DNA from: Allium sativum
Taxonomy: Eukaryota; Streptophyta; Magnoliopsida; Asparagales; Amaryllidaceae
Length of the DNA stretch: 64,000 bases
Direction: 5' to 3'
NCBI GenBank assembly: GCA_030737875.1
Contig: CM060912.1
Span: 124,222,493 to 124,286,492, forward strand
Below are positions 46,001 through 57,200 of the stretch, in pieces. The notes below the pieces were generated by a model. That model ran no database searches and was not told where the DNA came from. It saw nothing but the letters and a program-made list of their open reading frames with translations. How positions within the stretch are numbered: the first letter of the stretch is position 1; each line of letters begins with the position of its first letter. The position numbers and the translations under genes were made by a program.

Positions 46001-46815
46001 AGTGGCGTAACCTCCGAATACCATGATCTGTACACCATAGCGTAATTTTAGGGGAGCTGCCTATAATACAAGTGGCTCTATAGGGATAGTAGCGTAACCA
46101 CCACGTCACTGCGGTATATGGCAAATAACCATGGCGAAATTTGAGGGGTGTGATACCTATAGTTACAAGCGACTCTACTGAGATAGTAGCGTACGATCCA
46201 TGGGAAACATGATTTCGTATCTATTTTTAAGAAAGTTTTTAAGTATTTTTCATTGGGAGTTGAAACAAGTATATACAGTACTTGGAGATTTTTGGTCATG
46301 CGTTGGTACCACATATGCCTAAATTTATGTAAGAACAAAAGTATATTTGTTAAACTTCGAGTTATCAAGTATTTTCGACTTTAAATAATAAATCAATAAT
46401 CTAAAATTAAAACTTACATAACTTCAACATAATAAACTAAGAGAGAGGTTTTTAATGTTTTGAAAGTGCACAACTTTGAAATTTAATAAATACCAATTCC
46501 TTACTTCAAAGTTATTTCTGACACGAGAATCATATGTTTAAATTTAAGTTTTATTATAAGCAAATCAAAGTTTTGATAAAAAGAGTTTAAATAAAGATTA
46601 TGGAAATTTCAATGAATAAATTTGGTAGTAAATGAACCTTATAAGAATAAATTGTATGAAAATGTTCGGGTTCTAAATGTTATAACTTATTTTCCTTTTT
46701 ATAAGTTTAACCTAAATAAAATTGGTAAAAGTAAAAAGTATTTATATATATATATTTATTTATTTATTTATAAGCACGATTTTAAGACGTTCCTTTTCGA
46801 GGAAGAAAAGTTTTG
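43033..46815 (+). other. Non-coding interior of a gypsy-type element
   Basis: Nearly 3.8 kb between a primer site and a polypurine tract hold no gag or pol motif on either strand. 43033-43200 resembles the usual leader after a primer site. 45950-46200 contains about three diverged units of roughly 95 bp, each with a GGGATAGTRGCGTAAC-like core. The remainder is AT-rich with GAATTTGAAAT-type words. It is either a non-autonomous interior or a fusion of two decayed elements. Confidence 0.5.
45950..46205 (+). repeat. Tandem units of about 90-95 bp with GATAGTAGCGTAAC core
   Basis: The cores lie near 45995, 46084 and 46181. The reverse complement of the same core (GCTACC with TTTACG or TTTATG before it) recurs about every 45-60 bp in the 4.2-kb LTRs at 48480-48660 and 54990-55165, so related repeat units exist in different elements. 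Confidence 0.5.
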
Positions 46816-47722
46816 AGTGGGTGAGAATGTAACAATCCAACAATTTCAATGTTTTGAAACAATGAATTAGTCAAAACTGAGCATTTTATATTTATAATAT
46901 AACTAGTTGAAATTTAATTTTAATTGAGTATTTGAACTTTATTTTGAAATATAAACTTGAAATTTAATCTATTTTAAACTTGATTTTGAATTAAAAAACT
47001 CAAAATATGTATATTCATTTAAAAATATAGGATATAAGCTATATGTTAATTCAGGATTTGTTTAATTGAAAATAAGCATGATAACATTGATTCTTAAATT
47101 TGAATAAATTGTTGAAAATTAATATTATCAGAATCAAAGCGAATTTTAACTGGAAATCCTAGATTTAATTCTAAGAAATAACAAAAAATTTCCATTGCAT
47201 AAAATTCAAATGTTTGTTGTCCTAAATCTTAAATTTCGGGTCAAAAACACGTAAAAACGAACGACGCTTGTTAGTGTACCTCATTCTACCTGAGTTCTTA
47301 AGTTATAAATAACATCAATAAAAAAAATTATCTATTAAAAAAAAGGAAGAATAACGAAATTTAAAGTTTAACTATACTTTTGTTAGTATTCCTCTCATTG
47401 AAATACATATGTCTCCACTTTGCTGAAATTTAACACATTTCCTTAGGATTCTGATTTTGCTTGCCACGTGCTTTACTTACCCTACTACATCCCTCTTCCC
47501 TTTTATAAAAAGGAAAATAGCAAAAACTAAAATCATCCCATCTCCTCCCTTATTTTATTTCAGCCGAAACTGTTTCCTAAAAAATTTCATTTGCTCCTCG
47601 TCCTTCCAAATCGAAACGTTGTTTCTCCCCTGCCTTCGCCTCAAGCCACCATCAGAGGCTGCCATCCCCTCCAATAGGAAACACTAGAGGGGCATGGCAT
47701 CCGCGGTCGTTGCCTTAGCCCT
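46816..47722 (+). mobile_element. Polypurine tract and left part of a gypsy-type 3' LTR
   Basis: AGTGGGTGAGAA (46816-46827) is directly followed by TGTAACAATCC, a polypurine tract and LTR start in the plus orientation. Inside, CTTTTATAAAAAGG near 47495 could be the promoter TATA region, followed by pyrimidine-rich leader sequence. Its first 800 bp do not look like the LTR start at 21466, so I cannot show that the two belong to one element. The LTR is broken at about 47722 by the next insertion, and its right end was not found. Confidence 0.5.
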
Positions 47723-47743
47723 CACTACTGCCACGGAAAGAAA

Positions 47744-47771
47744 GTGTTGCATTATAGCTGTAATGCAACAC
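47744..47771. repeat. Palindrome GTGTTGCATTA / TAATGCAACAC
   Basis: Perfect 11-bp arms separated by six bases. The same TAATGCAACA word recurs at 58550-58560, 58753-58763 and nearby, beyond the nested gypsy element. Confidence 0.85.
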
Positions 47772-48479
47772 TATTTGTGACACCCCACCTCCATTAAGGT
47801 CACTCACAAAGGGAATGCTTTAATTTCGGTGGAGCATTATAGGTAAAAGATGCAGATAAATTACAAGACAGACAATTAAAGCAGCGACAAATAAATAAAA
47901 CTTTATTTCATTGATAAACGGCTTGTACAAAGATTGTTTTACAATACCAAAGTATCTTGTCTTGCTTACAAAAATAAAAAAGCATAAAATGATTTCCCCA
48001 AATAAAGCATGAGCCAGCCATAGCAGTAGAAGAGAGAATCCAAGGCAACACGTCAAAGAATCTTCATGCTTGGAAAGAGTAACAGTCCAAACAAACCTGA
48101 GTTGTTCCCTCCCTGACTACCTTGGAGGGGGGAGCGGAATAAAAGAGGCGAAAGGAAACTAGGTCAGATATAAAGTCTGGTAAGTCTAGTGATTCTTAGT
48201 ATTTAATCGAGGAAAAGAGTCATCACAGGAATAAACTAAATATAAGACTAAACCATAGTAACAAGATAATATGGGATAAGCATGGGATATGGCAAGAAAA
48301 ACTGAATGTACCACTGAACTGAATGCTCTCCTATTCTTTCCCTGCTTCGCAACTACCCTGTTTATACTGATTTCTATATCTCTGCACTACCTAACTGGTG
48401 TCCAAACTAGTAATCTATGATTATATAATAACGTGATCCCAATCCTCGTATTTGCGGTTGCGTTCAGATTATGGGGGTT

Positions 48480-48665
48480 CCGTTTATTACCTAGATCTAA
48501 TCTAGGGTTTACTATCGAGTGCTTACTAGATTCAACGAGGCTTTACGCTACCCAGGGCCACTGGGGTTTATGCTACCTATTGAACGCTTCTAGGATTCAG
48601 GGTTTTCGCGACCTAGGTCCAACTATGGATTATGCTACCTACTTTGTATTAATTTTCCATGTGTC
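48480..48665. repeat. Short tandem units with TTTACGCTACC-like core in the LTR
   Basis: TTTATTACC, TTTACTATCG, TTTACGCTACC, TTTATGCTACC, TTTTCGCGACC and ATTATGCTACC cores follow at irregular 20-45-bp spacing and alternate with CTAGGATT-like words. The other LTR has the same array at about 55000-55165. Confidence 0.6.
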
Positions 48666-49039
48666 TGTGTCAGTCGGCCCTCTCTTGAATGTAGATACTC
48701 TGTGCTGGCCCCACCATAAGGTGTATCAAGCCTTATGATAGCGACCCGGCACGATTCAAGATGCACAATGTATAACTACTGGTACCCAGTGCCTGCCTTT
48801 TCCATTCCGGAGTACGTGCATGCCCGTAAACCGTCGGAACCAACACTAACGTACCCCCTGCCGCTATTTTTGACCGCTTATAATCAGACCAGTAATCGTG
48901 CACCACCCTGCCTTGTTTCAGGGTACCATGATACATCTATGTGGGTTAGTGCTGAAATGGGTCCCCGTTACTAGGGTTTCCTGCAGGTTAAGTTTGTGGG
49001 CTTATATATACAAGTATTACCCACCTATACGAGATGTAC

Positions 49040-49330
49040 TTGACCCTCCCACCGATTCTAGCATGTTTTCTTAACGGTTAAGTTTTGTGGGCCTATATTT
49101 ACTAATATTACCCACCAACCCGACGTGCACTTAACCTTCCCACAGATTCAAGCATGGTTATTTAATGGTTAAGTTTTGTGGGCCTATATTTACTAATATT
49201 ACCCACCAACCCGACGTGCACTTAACCTTCCCACGGATTCAAGCATGTTTATTTAATGGTTAAGTTTTGTGGGCCTATATTTACTAATATTACCCACCTA
49301 CCCGACATGTACTTAACCTTCTACTCGTCA
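49040..49330. repeat. Tandem repeat, unit about 92 bp, in the LTR
   Basis: The unit GGTTAAGTTTTGTGGGCCTATATTTACTAATATTACCCACC...ACTTAACCTTC is present about three and a half times. The counterpart in the other LTR is at about 55585-55840. Each unit holds GGTTAAGT and ACTTAACC, which pair with each other. Confidence 0.85.
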
Positions 49331-49935
49331 AGTCGTGTTGGTTAAGTGGTTCTTATTAACCTAACCTTTCTTGCTTATCATGTTGGATTGGTTAAGTGTG
49401 ATTTATTAACTTAACCCTGTTCATTCACCAGGTTATATTGGTTAAGTATTTCCCATTTAACTTAAACTCATTCGCTCATCTGGTTATATTGGTCAAGTGT
49501 CATTAATCAATTCAAGTTAACTAAACCCATCCACCTGTCACGTCATGTTGGTCAAGTGTTTCCTTTTGGTGTTGACTTGACCCTACCTCAAATCATGTTA
49601 TATTGGTTAAGTGTTGTTCTCGTGTTAACTTAACCCTTCCCATACATCATGTTATATAATTGGTTAAGCGTTTTCTTCTTGTATTACTTAACCCAATCAT
49701 TTGCTTAATTAACATGTTACAACGGTTAAGTGTTCTAAATTTACTTAACCTCACCCACTTGTCTAGTTAACATGTTGTAACGGTTAAGTGTTCTAATTTT
49801 ACTTAACCTCACCCACTTGCCTAGTTAACATGTTATTACGGTTAAGTGTTCTAATTTTACTTAACCTCACCCACTTTCCTAGTTAACATGTTATTACGGT
49901 TAAGTGTTTCCTTAATTACTTAACCTCACCATTTC
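49330..49935. repeat. Array of GGTTAAGTG ... ACTTAACC inverted pairs in the LTR
   Basis: About ten units of 50-65 bp each contain GGTTAAGTG followed 10-20 bp later by ACTTAACC, so every unit can form a stem. The last four units (from about 49690) are nearly regular at 55 bp. The same array is at about 55850-56450 in the other LTR. A transcript through it would be highly structured. Confidence 0.85.
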
Positions 49936-49974
49936 TAGCTTGATTTATTCATGAGCCTTAATTAATTAATCAAA

Positions 49975-50190
49975 GCACCAACCACTCACATTAGACAGAT
50001 ATTGTTGTGGTTACTGGATGTGCCGGTCGGTTCCGGGCAGGTTTACACCACAACTCAGTCTAACCTCGGCTCTTTCTGGGCTTGATGCACTAACCACCCA
50101 CATTAGACAGGTATTGTTGTGGTCACTGGATGTGCCGGTCGGTTCTGGGCAGTTTTACACCACAACTCAGTCTAACCTCGGGTTAGGCAT
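49975..50190. repeat. Two tandem copies of a 112-bp unit in the LTR
   Basis: GCACCAACCACTCACATTAGACAG...CAGTCTAACCTCGG begins at 49975 and again at 50087. Within each unit TTAGACAGATATTGTTGTGG and CCACAACTCAGTCTAA pair with each other. The other LTR has the copies at 56496 and 56607. Confidence 0.85.
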
Positions 50191-51580
50191 ATTAGTCTTT
50201 TACTAAATTTACATATTTACTATTTATGTAAATTTTCCGTAAATCAATTTAGCCTAGATCATACTCATTTGTCATGCAAATTAGCATACTTATATTCTAT
50301 GTCAAAACTTGATTTACCAATCAATTAACCCAACTTGCAGTTTATACCAATTTAGATTTTATATTCCCCTTTTACAATTCATGCACAATCTAGATTAATA
50401 TTCCAATTTACGGTTCATGTCAAAACTAGATTTAATATTCTAGTTTACCGTTTATGTCCAAAACTTGGTTTACACGCCATTTACGGCCAATTAAATTTAA
50501 CAACTTATGCCCAAGTCTAATATGTACGTAAATCATTCACTATTATAGCCAATTTAGACTATGCCAACATATTTATTATGCCAAACTAACTTAATTAAGC
50601 TACGCCCAATCCCCGCATCATAATCGTACGTATAACATGATTTCACAAGTTTTCTACGTACTCATGAAATGACACTAATCAAAAGGAATAAGGGATAAGC
50701 ACAAGAATTTATATAAAAGATTAGGCAGTACAAAAATAATGGCTTCAACAGGTTCGATTTACATAATAGTGAATAGGAATAAACTAGCCAAGTTACACAC
50801 TAAATATGAGATCCATATGATCAAGGGAATAGGCATATGTGATTTAGTCCAACATAATGCCAATTCAAAGAACAACCTAATAGGTTAATGGGAATAGGCA
50901 TAAGCCACTGACTACAATAGTTATAGGCAATTAACCAAAACATTCATGGGCGACTAATCACAATAATTTCTTAACCAATGTCATAGGCAATAGTCTCATA
51001 GTTATGATTCAAAGTCGGAGGCAATAATTTCATAGGCGATAGTTCATGGCCATAGTCTTAGACAAAGGTCTCATAGTCATATGTAATAGTCTCTTTGTCA
51101 TGAATCATAGTCATAGGCGATAGTTTCATGGGAAACAGTTTCATAGTCATGGTCTTAGGCAAAAGTCCCATAATCATAATCATTGGAAATTAGCCACAAT
51201 AAGTTCTAGGCTATAATCGAGAATCAGATCCAAAGGCATAGATAACGTTAGCTTTGACATAAGCATAAATCAAAGAGAATTAACTTGCAAATAGGTATAG
51301 TTCTATATTTTGATTCATTACATTCACAATTCCAATTACACGTTCAAATCCAAGGAATAACCAAACTTTCAGTGATCGGTTTAGAAAAGGCGATTTGCTA
51401 TGATTCGAGTGACGTTGCTTGAAGCGGAATGCCTATGGTCCAACTTGAAGCTTTATCGTGATTTGAATCTCCAATTTGAAGAAGAACTATAACTTGTTTT
51501 AATGGAGAATAAGATTTATTTTAATTAGGATTGTGGTAGAGTATAGGCGTACTGAAGTTGTGTGGAGAAAGTGAAGTTTG
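50191..51580. other. Remaining LTR body without genes
   Basis: AT-rich sequence with irregular CATAGGCAATAGTCTCATAGT-like short repeats (50930-51200). The corresponding part of the other LTR is 56712-58110. No frame longer than noise. Confidence 0.6.
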
Positions 51581-51673
51581 GGGCATTTATATAGCATATA
51601 ACTCATGAGTTTGGTCCAGAAATCAGCCCATATACATAAAAATGAATTCTGCCTCGGATCTGGAAAAGCAGGG

Positions 51674-51730
51674 CAGGTCGACCCCCAGGTCGACGGGGGA
51701 AGGTTGACCCCCTGGTCGACCTGGGTCCTG
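51674..51730. promoter_or_regulatory. GC-rich GGTCGAC palindrome cluster upstream of LTR TATA (3' LTR)
   Basis: Three or four GGTCGAC or GGTTGAC words in CAGGTCGACCCCCAGG-like palindromes lie on the upstream side of the minus-strand TATA box. The other LTR has an extended version at 58206-58268. Confidence 0.6.
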
Positions 51731-51994
51731 GGTGGGAAATTTCCCGTCCAGCCCGCTTCTGGGTTCTGTTTTGAAATTTGAATTCAGTTTCGAGCTGTTT
51801 TTTTTAAATTTGAGCTGAAACTTCCGAAGGCCATAACTTCTTCATACGAAGTCTGATTCGTGCGAACTCCCCTCAAGCCGAGTTCCGAGACGAACGCAAT
51901 GGCATAATCCGTTTCCCTTATGTCTTCTCTTAAAAATTAAGTATACTTTTATTTATTACATTAACGTTTACATAAAATACGGGATGTTGTTACA

Positions 51995-52030
51995 TTCTCC
52001 CCTCCTTAAAGGATTTCGTCCCCGAAATCT
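51995..52030 (-). promoter_or_regulatory. Polypurine tract and end of pol, minus-strand gypsy
   Basis: On the minus strand AAGGAGGGGAGAA abuts the LTR at 51995. It is preceded by TTTCGGGGACGAAATCC, the conserved last codons of many plant gypsy pol genes (Asp-Phe-Gly-Asp-Glu-Ile-like). This fixes the element's orientation. Confidence 0.88.
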
Positions 52031-53239
52031 TCAAGTTAAGAAGAATGTATCCTAACATCCAGCATCCATCTACTCAACCATTCAATCACAGGCATCCATT
52101 GTCCCTAAAAGGATTTCTAATGCTTTCATGATTCTATGCATAGTGTGTGTACATGTCCTTATCTAATGTAAAATCAGGCGGTCTACTGATTCAGTTGACC
52201 CCCTTAATGCAAATTATGTCAATGCCATGAGTCCATCATGTATGCAATTATCCTTAGTCATGTAAGTACTATATGCGTGCATATTCATTCATCCATATGC
52301 AATATCCATATGATAACACATCAAGTTTTAATCCATATACAAATATATATATGCATATGCAAACATGAAAGTGGCTGAGCCGATCTAGAGCCTAATGTGT
52401 GTATATGCATCCATGAGCAAGCACTAGCAACCACTTGCAACCATCAATCATAACATGTTTCAATTACATGTTTACATCCAAATGGTTTCCTACCTAAGGA
52501 TCGAAGATACGACCTAGGGGATATATTTAAAAGATAAACATTACAGAGAAAGTGGAATCAAGGATATACCCTCAAAAAGGGTATGATGCGCATATCTGGT
52601 CTTCAGTCTTTTAAGCCGCATCTTCTTGAGCTTCTCTCCACTATACCTTAACTAATTTAACTTCACGATCGCGAAGCTTCTTGGCCTCCATTTCCAAAAC
52701 CCACTAGTAAAGATAGGACCTCGATCACTTTCCATGCTAGAGGGTATCCAATGTAGTCGAACTGTATTTCCAAGATAAACAGATATTAACCATGATATCA
52801 AGTGTATATCCTAAGATGATTAGAGGTCTCTCCTCTACTTAGCTTATCCATCATGATGCAAGTTTGAGGGTCTAAAGCTAATGGTTACTATGTGTTTATT
52901 ACCTTTCTTAAGGTCAGTCTTTTTTTCTACTTAGGGCGTCTGCCACAACCATTTATTTCTCACGTAAACCATCCTAGTCGAACTCGACATCCCTCAAGTA
53001 CAAGCCCCAAAGGCCTAAAACAATTTCAGACAAGCACCCAAGGAATACCTTCTTCGAATTTGGACGATCTATGTGAGATTATACTAACAAAACAACCAAA
53101 CAATTGAGCATTTTACCGACTCTGGCTATCTTCGCCAATCTTGCTCCAGAATTATCGTTGATTGCATAACTGGCTTTGCAGTGTCATCTAGATACATGTG
53201 GAAGTTTGTCTCGAGTTCTTAGGGGGGAAAACCCCTACC
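52031..53239 (-). other. Decayed pol region of minus-strand gypsy, no motif left
   Basis: The space where RT, RNase H and integrase should be (normally more than 3 kb) is about 1.2 kb here and shows no polymerase or integrase motif on the minus strand. The plus-strand frame at 52892-53107 is probably accidental. Confidence 0.45.
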
Positions 53240-53760
53240 CTAGTCAAAACATCTTGCGTACTCATGGACTACCCCAACGGATCGAAAATCGTCAATAGAT
53301 AAGTAAAGTGATTCTAGGTAGCTAAGACAAACTGATCCCTTAGGATCGTACAAAATCTCAAGGGTGTTCTCGAGGCAAGTCGAAAGTCTAACTACCCTTG
53401 TTTCATAATTACTAGCTAACCAATCAATGCCTAGAATCAACCCATAGCCCGAAAGCATAAATATAGCTATTCTCAAACCCTCACAAGTCAAAGATAAATG
53501 GGCCGAACCAGCAACTGGATTTGAGACTATAATGGGATCCTCTACTACACAATATCTAGGGTGCAGAGACTCAACTATGGAAGCATATATATACGGATGT
53601 GAAGCGCTAAAATCGGAAGGAGTACTAACAGGATAATCAAAAAGGAAAAACTCTTTCAACCGAAATCTTACTGCCTCTCTCTCAGGTATGCTGGCGGTGA
53701 GAGCATGCACTTGCCTTCCGGAAAATCCTGTCCCTTGTTCTTTGCCCTTGCCCTTAATTA
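53240..53760 (-). pseudogene. Retroviral-type aspartic protease remnant of minus-strand gypsy
   Basis: The minus-strand frame 53710-53240 (156 codons) and a few codons upstream cover a Gly-Lys-Gly-Lys linker after gag and the protease. The active-site block reads Asp-Phe-Ser-Ala-Ser-His where the family has Asp-Ser-Gly-Ala-Ser-His. The second conserved block reads Gly-Leu-Ile-Leu-Gly-Ile-Asp-Trp-Leu, a good match to the Ile-Leu-Gly-Met-Asp-Trp-Leu of Ty3/gypsy proteases. The catalytic Asp is there, but the flap-proximal Gly is lost. After this the frame ends and RT is absent. Confidence 0.75.
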
Positions 53761-54272
53761 TACGACCCGTTATACAAAAATAAAGATACTTCCTCTTGTT
53801 TTAGGATTTACTATTCTTTCCTCCCCTCCTTTATGAACCAAGTCCATATCCATGGGTTCTTCATCCTTTTGTTGTGCTCCTTAGCCAAACCCCCTCATTC
53901 TCAACTTTGCCATCCTTGTGTAACTTGTTGACATGTCTCTCAAAAGCTTCCTCCATCGCACGGAGAATCCTATAAAGCTCGAAAGAAAATTACGGCTACA
54001 GATGGAAGTTAGGCACTTATTTGCCCTTTGACAAGTGTCTTAGTCTCATCAATCCTACAGAACCATGTCGCGATGATGTTACCTCCCAGAAAGCCAGGAG
54101 TCCCGGAGACTCAAGAAAGAAGGAAACAAGGATTCAAGCAGAGGGTTAAAAGATAGTGCATATGGCTTTGGGGAATATGCTTTTAAAACAAAACTTTTCT
54201 TTTGAAAATGCTTCTTTTAAAATCGTTTTGAAAATAATTTTTCAAATCTTTTATTTGATCCGGTAACCTTCA
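53761..54272 (-). other. Remains of gag and leader of minus-strand gypsy
   Basis: Only fragments are left. A Cys-containing segment at about 53760-53790 could be the decayed zinc knuckle. The segment is far too short for a complete gag. Confidence 0.35.
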
Positions 54273-54284
54273 GCTCTGATATTA
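54273..54284 (-). promoter_or_regulatory. Primer binding site, tRNA-iMet type, minus strand
   Basis: On the minus strand TAATATCAGAGC lies two bases after the 5' LTR, ten of twelve bases identical to TGGTATCAGAGC. Confidence 0.8.
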
Positions 54285-54286
54285 AG

Positions 54287-57200
54287 TGTAACACCCCACC
54301 TCCGTTAAGATCACTCACAATGGGAATGCCTTAATTTCGGTGGAGCATTATAGGTAAAAGATGCAGATAAATTACAAGACAGACAATTAAAGCAGCGGCA
54401 AATAAATAAAACTTTATTTCATTGATATACAGCTTGTACAAAGATTGTTTTACAATACCAAAGTATCCTGTCTTGCTTACAAAAATAAAGAAGCATAAAA
54501 TGATTTCCCCAAATAAAGCATGAGCTAGCCATAGTAGTAGAAGAGAGAATCCAAGGCAACACATCAAAGAGTCTTCAAGCTTGGAAAGAGTAACGGTCCA
54601 AACAAACCTGAGCTATTCCCTCCTTGACCACCTGGGGGGAAACGAAAGAAAAGAGGCGAAAGCAAACTAGGTCAGACATAAAGTCTAGCAAGTCCAGTGA
54701 TTCTTAGTATTTAAATGAGGAAAAGGGTCATGACATGTATAAACTAAATATAAGACTAAACCATAGTAACAAGATAATATGGGATAAGCATGGGATATGG
54801 CAAGATAAACAGAATGTACCGCTAAACTGAATGCGCTTCTACTCTTTCTCTGCTTGGCAACTACCCTGTTTATACTGATTTCTATATCTCTGCACTACCT
54901 AAGTGGTGTCCAAACTAGTAATCTATGATCATATAATAACGTGATCCCAACCCCCGTATTTGCGGTTGCCTTCAGGTGTGCTTCTATTATGGGGGTTCTG
55001 TTTATTACCTAGATCTAATCTAGGGTTTACTATCGAGTGCTTACTAGATTCAACGAGGGTTTACGCTACCCAGGGCCACTGGGGTTTATGCTACCTATTG
55101 AACGCTTCTAGGATTCAGGGTTTACGCGACCTAGGTCCAACTAGGGATTGTGCTACCTACTTTGTATTAATTGTCCATGTGTCTGTGTCAGTCGGTCCTC
55201 TCTTGCGTGTAGATACTCTGTGCTAGCCCCACCATAAGGTGTATCAAGCCTTATGATAGCGACCCGACATGATTCAAGATGCACAGTGTATAACTACTGA
55301 TATCCAGTGCTTGCTTTTTCCACTTCGGAGTACGTGCATGCCTGTAAACCGTCGGAACCTACACTGACATACCCCCTGCCGCTATTTTTGACCGCTTATA
55401 ATCAGCCCAGTAATCGTGCCCCACCCTGCCTAGTTTCAGGGTACTATGATACATCTATGTGGGTTACTACTAAAATAGGTCCCCGTTACTAGGGTTTCCT
55501 GCTGGTTAAGTTTGTGGGCCTATATATACAAATATTTCCCATTCATACGAGAATACTTGACCCTCCTACCGATTCTAGCATGTTTTCTTAACGGTTAAGT
55601 TTTGTGGGCCTATATTTACTAATATTACCCACCAACCCGACGTGCACTTAACCTTCTCACAGATTCAAGCATGTTTATTTAATGGTTATGTTTTGTGTGC
55701 CTATATTTACTAATATTACCCACCAACCCGATGTGCACTTAACCTTCCCATGGTTTCAAGCATGTTTATTTAATGGTTAAGTTTTGTGGGCCTATATTTA
55801 CTAATATTACCCACCTACCCAATGTGTATTTAACCTCCTACTCGTCAAGTCGTGTTGGTTAAGTGGTTCTTATAAACTTAACCTTTCTTTCTTATCATGT
55901 TGGATTGGTTAAGTGTGATTTATTAACTTAACCCGGTTCATTCATCAGGTTATATTGGTTAAGTATTTCCCATTTAACTTAACCCCATTCGCTCATCCAG
56001 TTATATTGGTCAAGTGTCATTAATCAATTCAAGTTAACTTAACCTATCCACCTGTCACGTCATGTTGGTTAAGTGTTTCCTTTTGGTGTTGACTTGACCC
56101 TACCTCAAATCATGTTATATTGGTTAAGTGTTGTTCTCGTGTTAACTTAAGCCTTCCCATACATCATGTTATATAATTGGTTAAGGGTTTTCCTCTTGTA
56201 TTACTAAACCCTATCATCTACTTAATTAACATGTTACAACGGTTAAGTGTTCTAAATTTACTTAACCTCACCCACTTGTCTAATTAACATGTTGTAATGG
56301 TTAAGTGTTCTAATTTTACTTAACCTCACCCACTTGCCTAGTTAACATGTTATTACGGTTAAGTGTTCTAATTTTACTTAACCTCACCCACTTTCCTAGT
56401 TAACATGTTATTATGGTTAAGTGTTTCCCTAATTACTTAACCTCACCATTTCTAGCTTGATTTATTCATGAGCCTTAATTAATTAATTAATTAAAGCACC
56501 AACCACTCACATTAGACAGATATTGTTGTGGTTACTGGATGTGCCGGTCGGTTCCGGGCAGGTTTACACCGCAACTCAGTCTAACCTTGGGTCTTTCTGG
56601 GCTTGATGCACTAACCACCCACATTAGACAGGTATTGTTGTGGTCACTGGATGTGTCAGTCGGTTCCGGGCAGTTTTACACCACAACCCAGTCTAACCTC
56701 GGGTTAGGCATATTAGTCTTTTACTAAATTTACATATTTACTGTTTATGTAAATTTTCCGTAAATCAATTTAGCCTAGATCATACTCATTTGTCATGCAA
56801 ATTAGCATACTTATATTCTATGTCAAAACTTGAGTTACCAATCAATTAACCCAACTTGCAGTTTATACCAATTTAGATTTTATATTCCCCTTTTACAATT
56901 CATGCCCAATCTAGATTAATATTCCAATTTACGGTTCATGTCAAAACTAGATTTAATATTCTAGTTTACCATTTATGTCCAAAACTTGGTTTACACGCCA
57001 ATTACACACTTTGCGGCCAATTAAATTTATCAACTTATGCCCAAGTCTAATATGCACGTAAATCATTCACTATTATAGCCAATTTAGACTATGCCAACAT
57101 ATTTATTATGCCAAACTAACTTAATTAAGCTACGCCCAATCCCTGCAACATAATCTTACGTATAACATGATTTCAAAAGTTTTCTATGTACTCATGAAGT

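Larger units (their letters stand above)
47776..51994 (-). repeat. 3' LTR of the minus-strand gypsy element
   Basis: Starts TGTGACACCCC and ends GATGTTGTTACA in plus coordinates. On the minus strand a TATATAAA box at 51586-51593 lies about 400 bp from the LTR start, so only about a tenth of the LTR is upstream of the probable transcription start. Frames 48433-48738, 48735-48974, 50018-50206 and 47820-48056 recur in the other LTR and are repeat shadows. Confidence 0.92.

Noticed and set aside
43033..46827. Pairing the LTR start at 46828 with the LTR start at 21466 as one element
   Set aside because: The first several hundred bases after each start do not look alike by eye, so a common element could not be supported.
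48433..48974. Gene-like frames in the 4.2-kb LTRs (also 54960-55492, 50018-50206, 56539-56727)
   Set aside because: They recur in both LTRs, follow the tandem repeats and change frame between copies.
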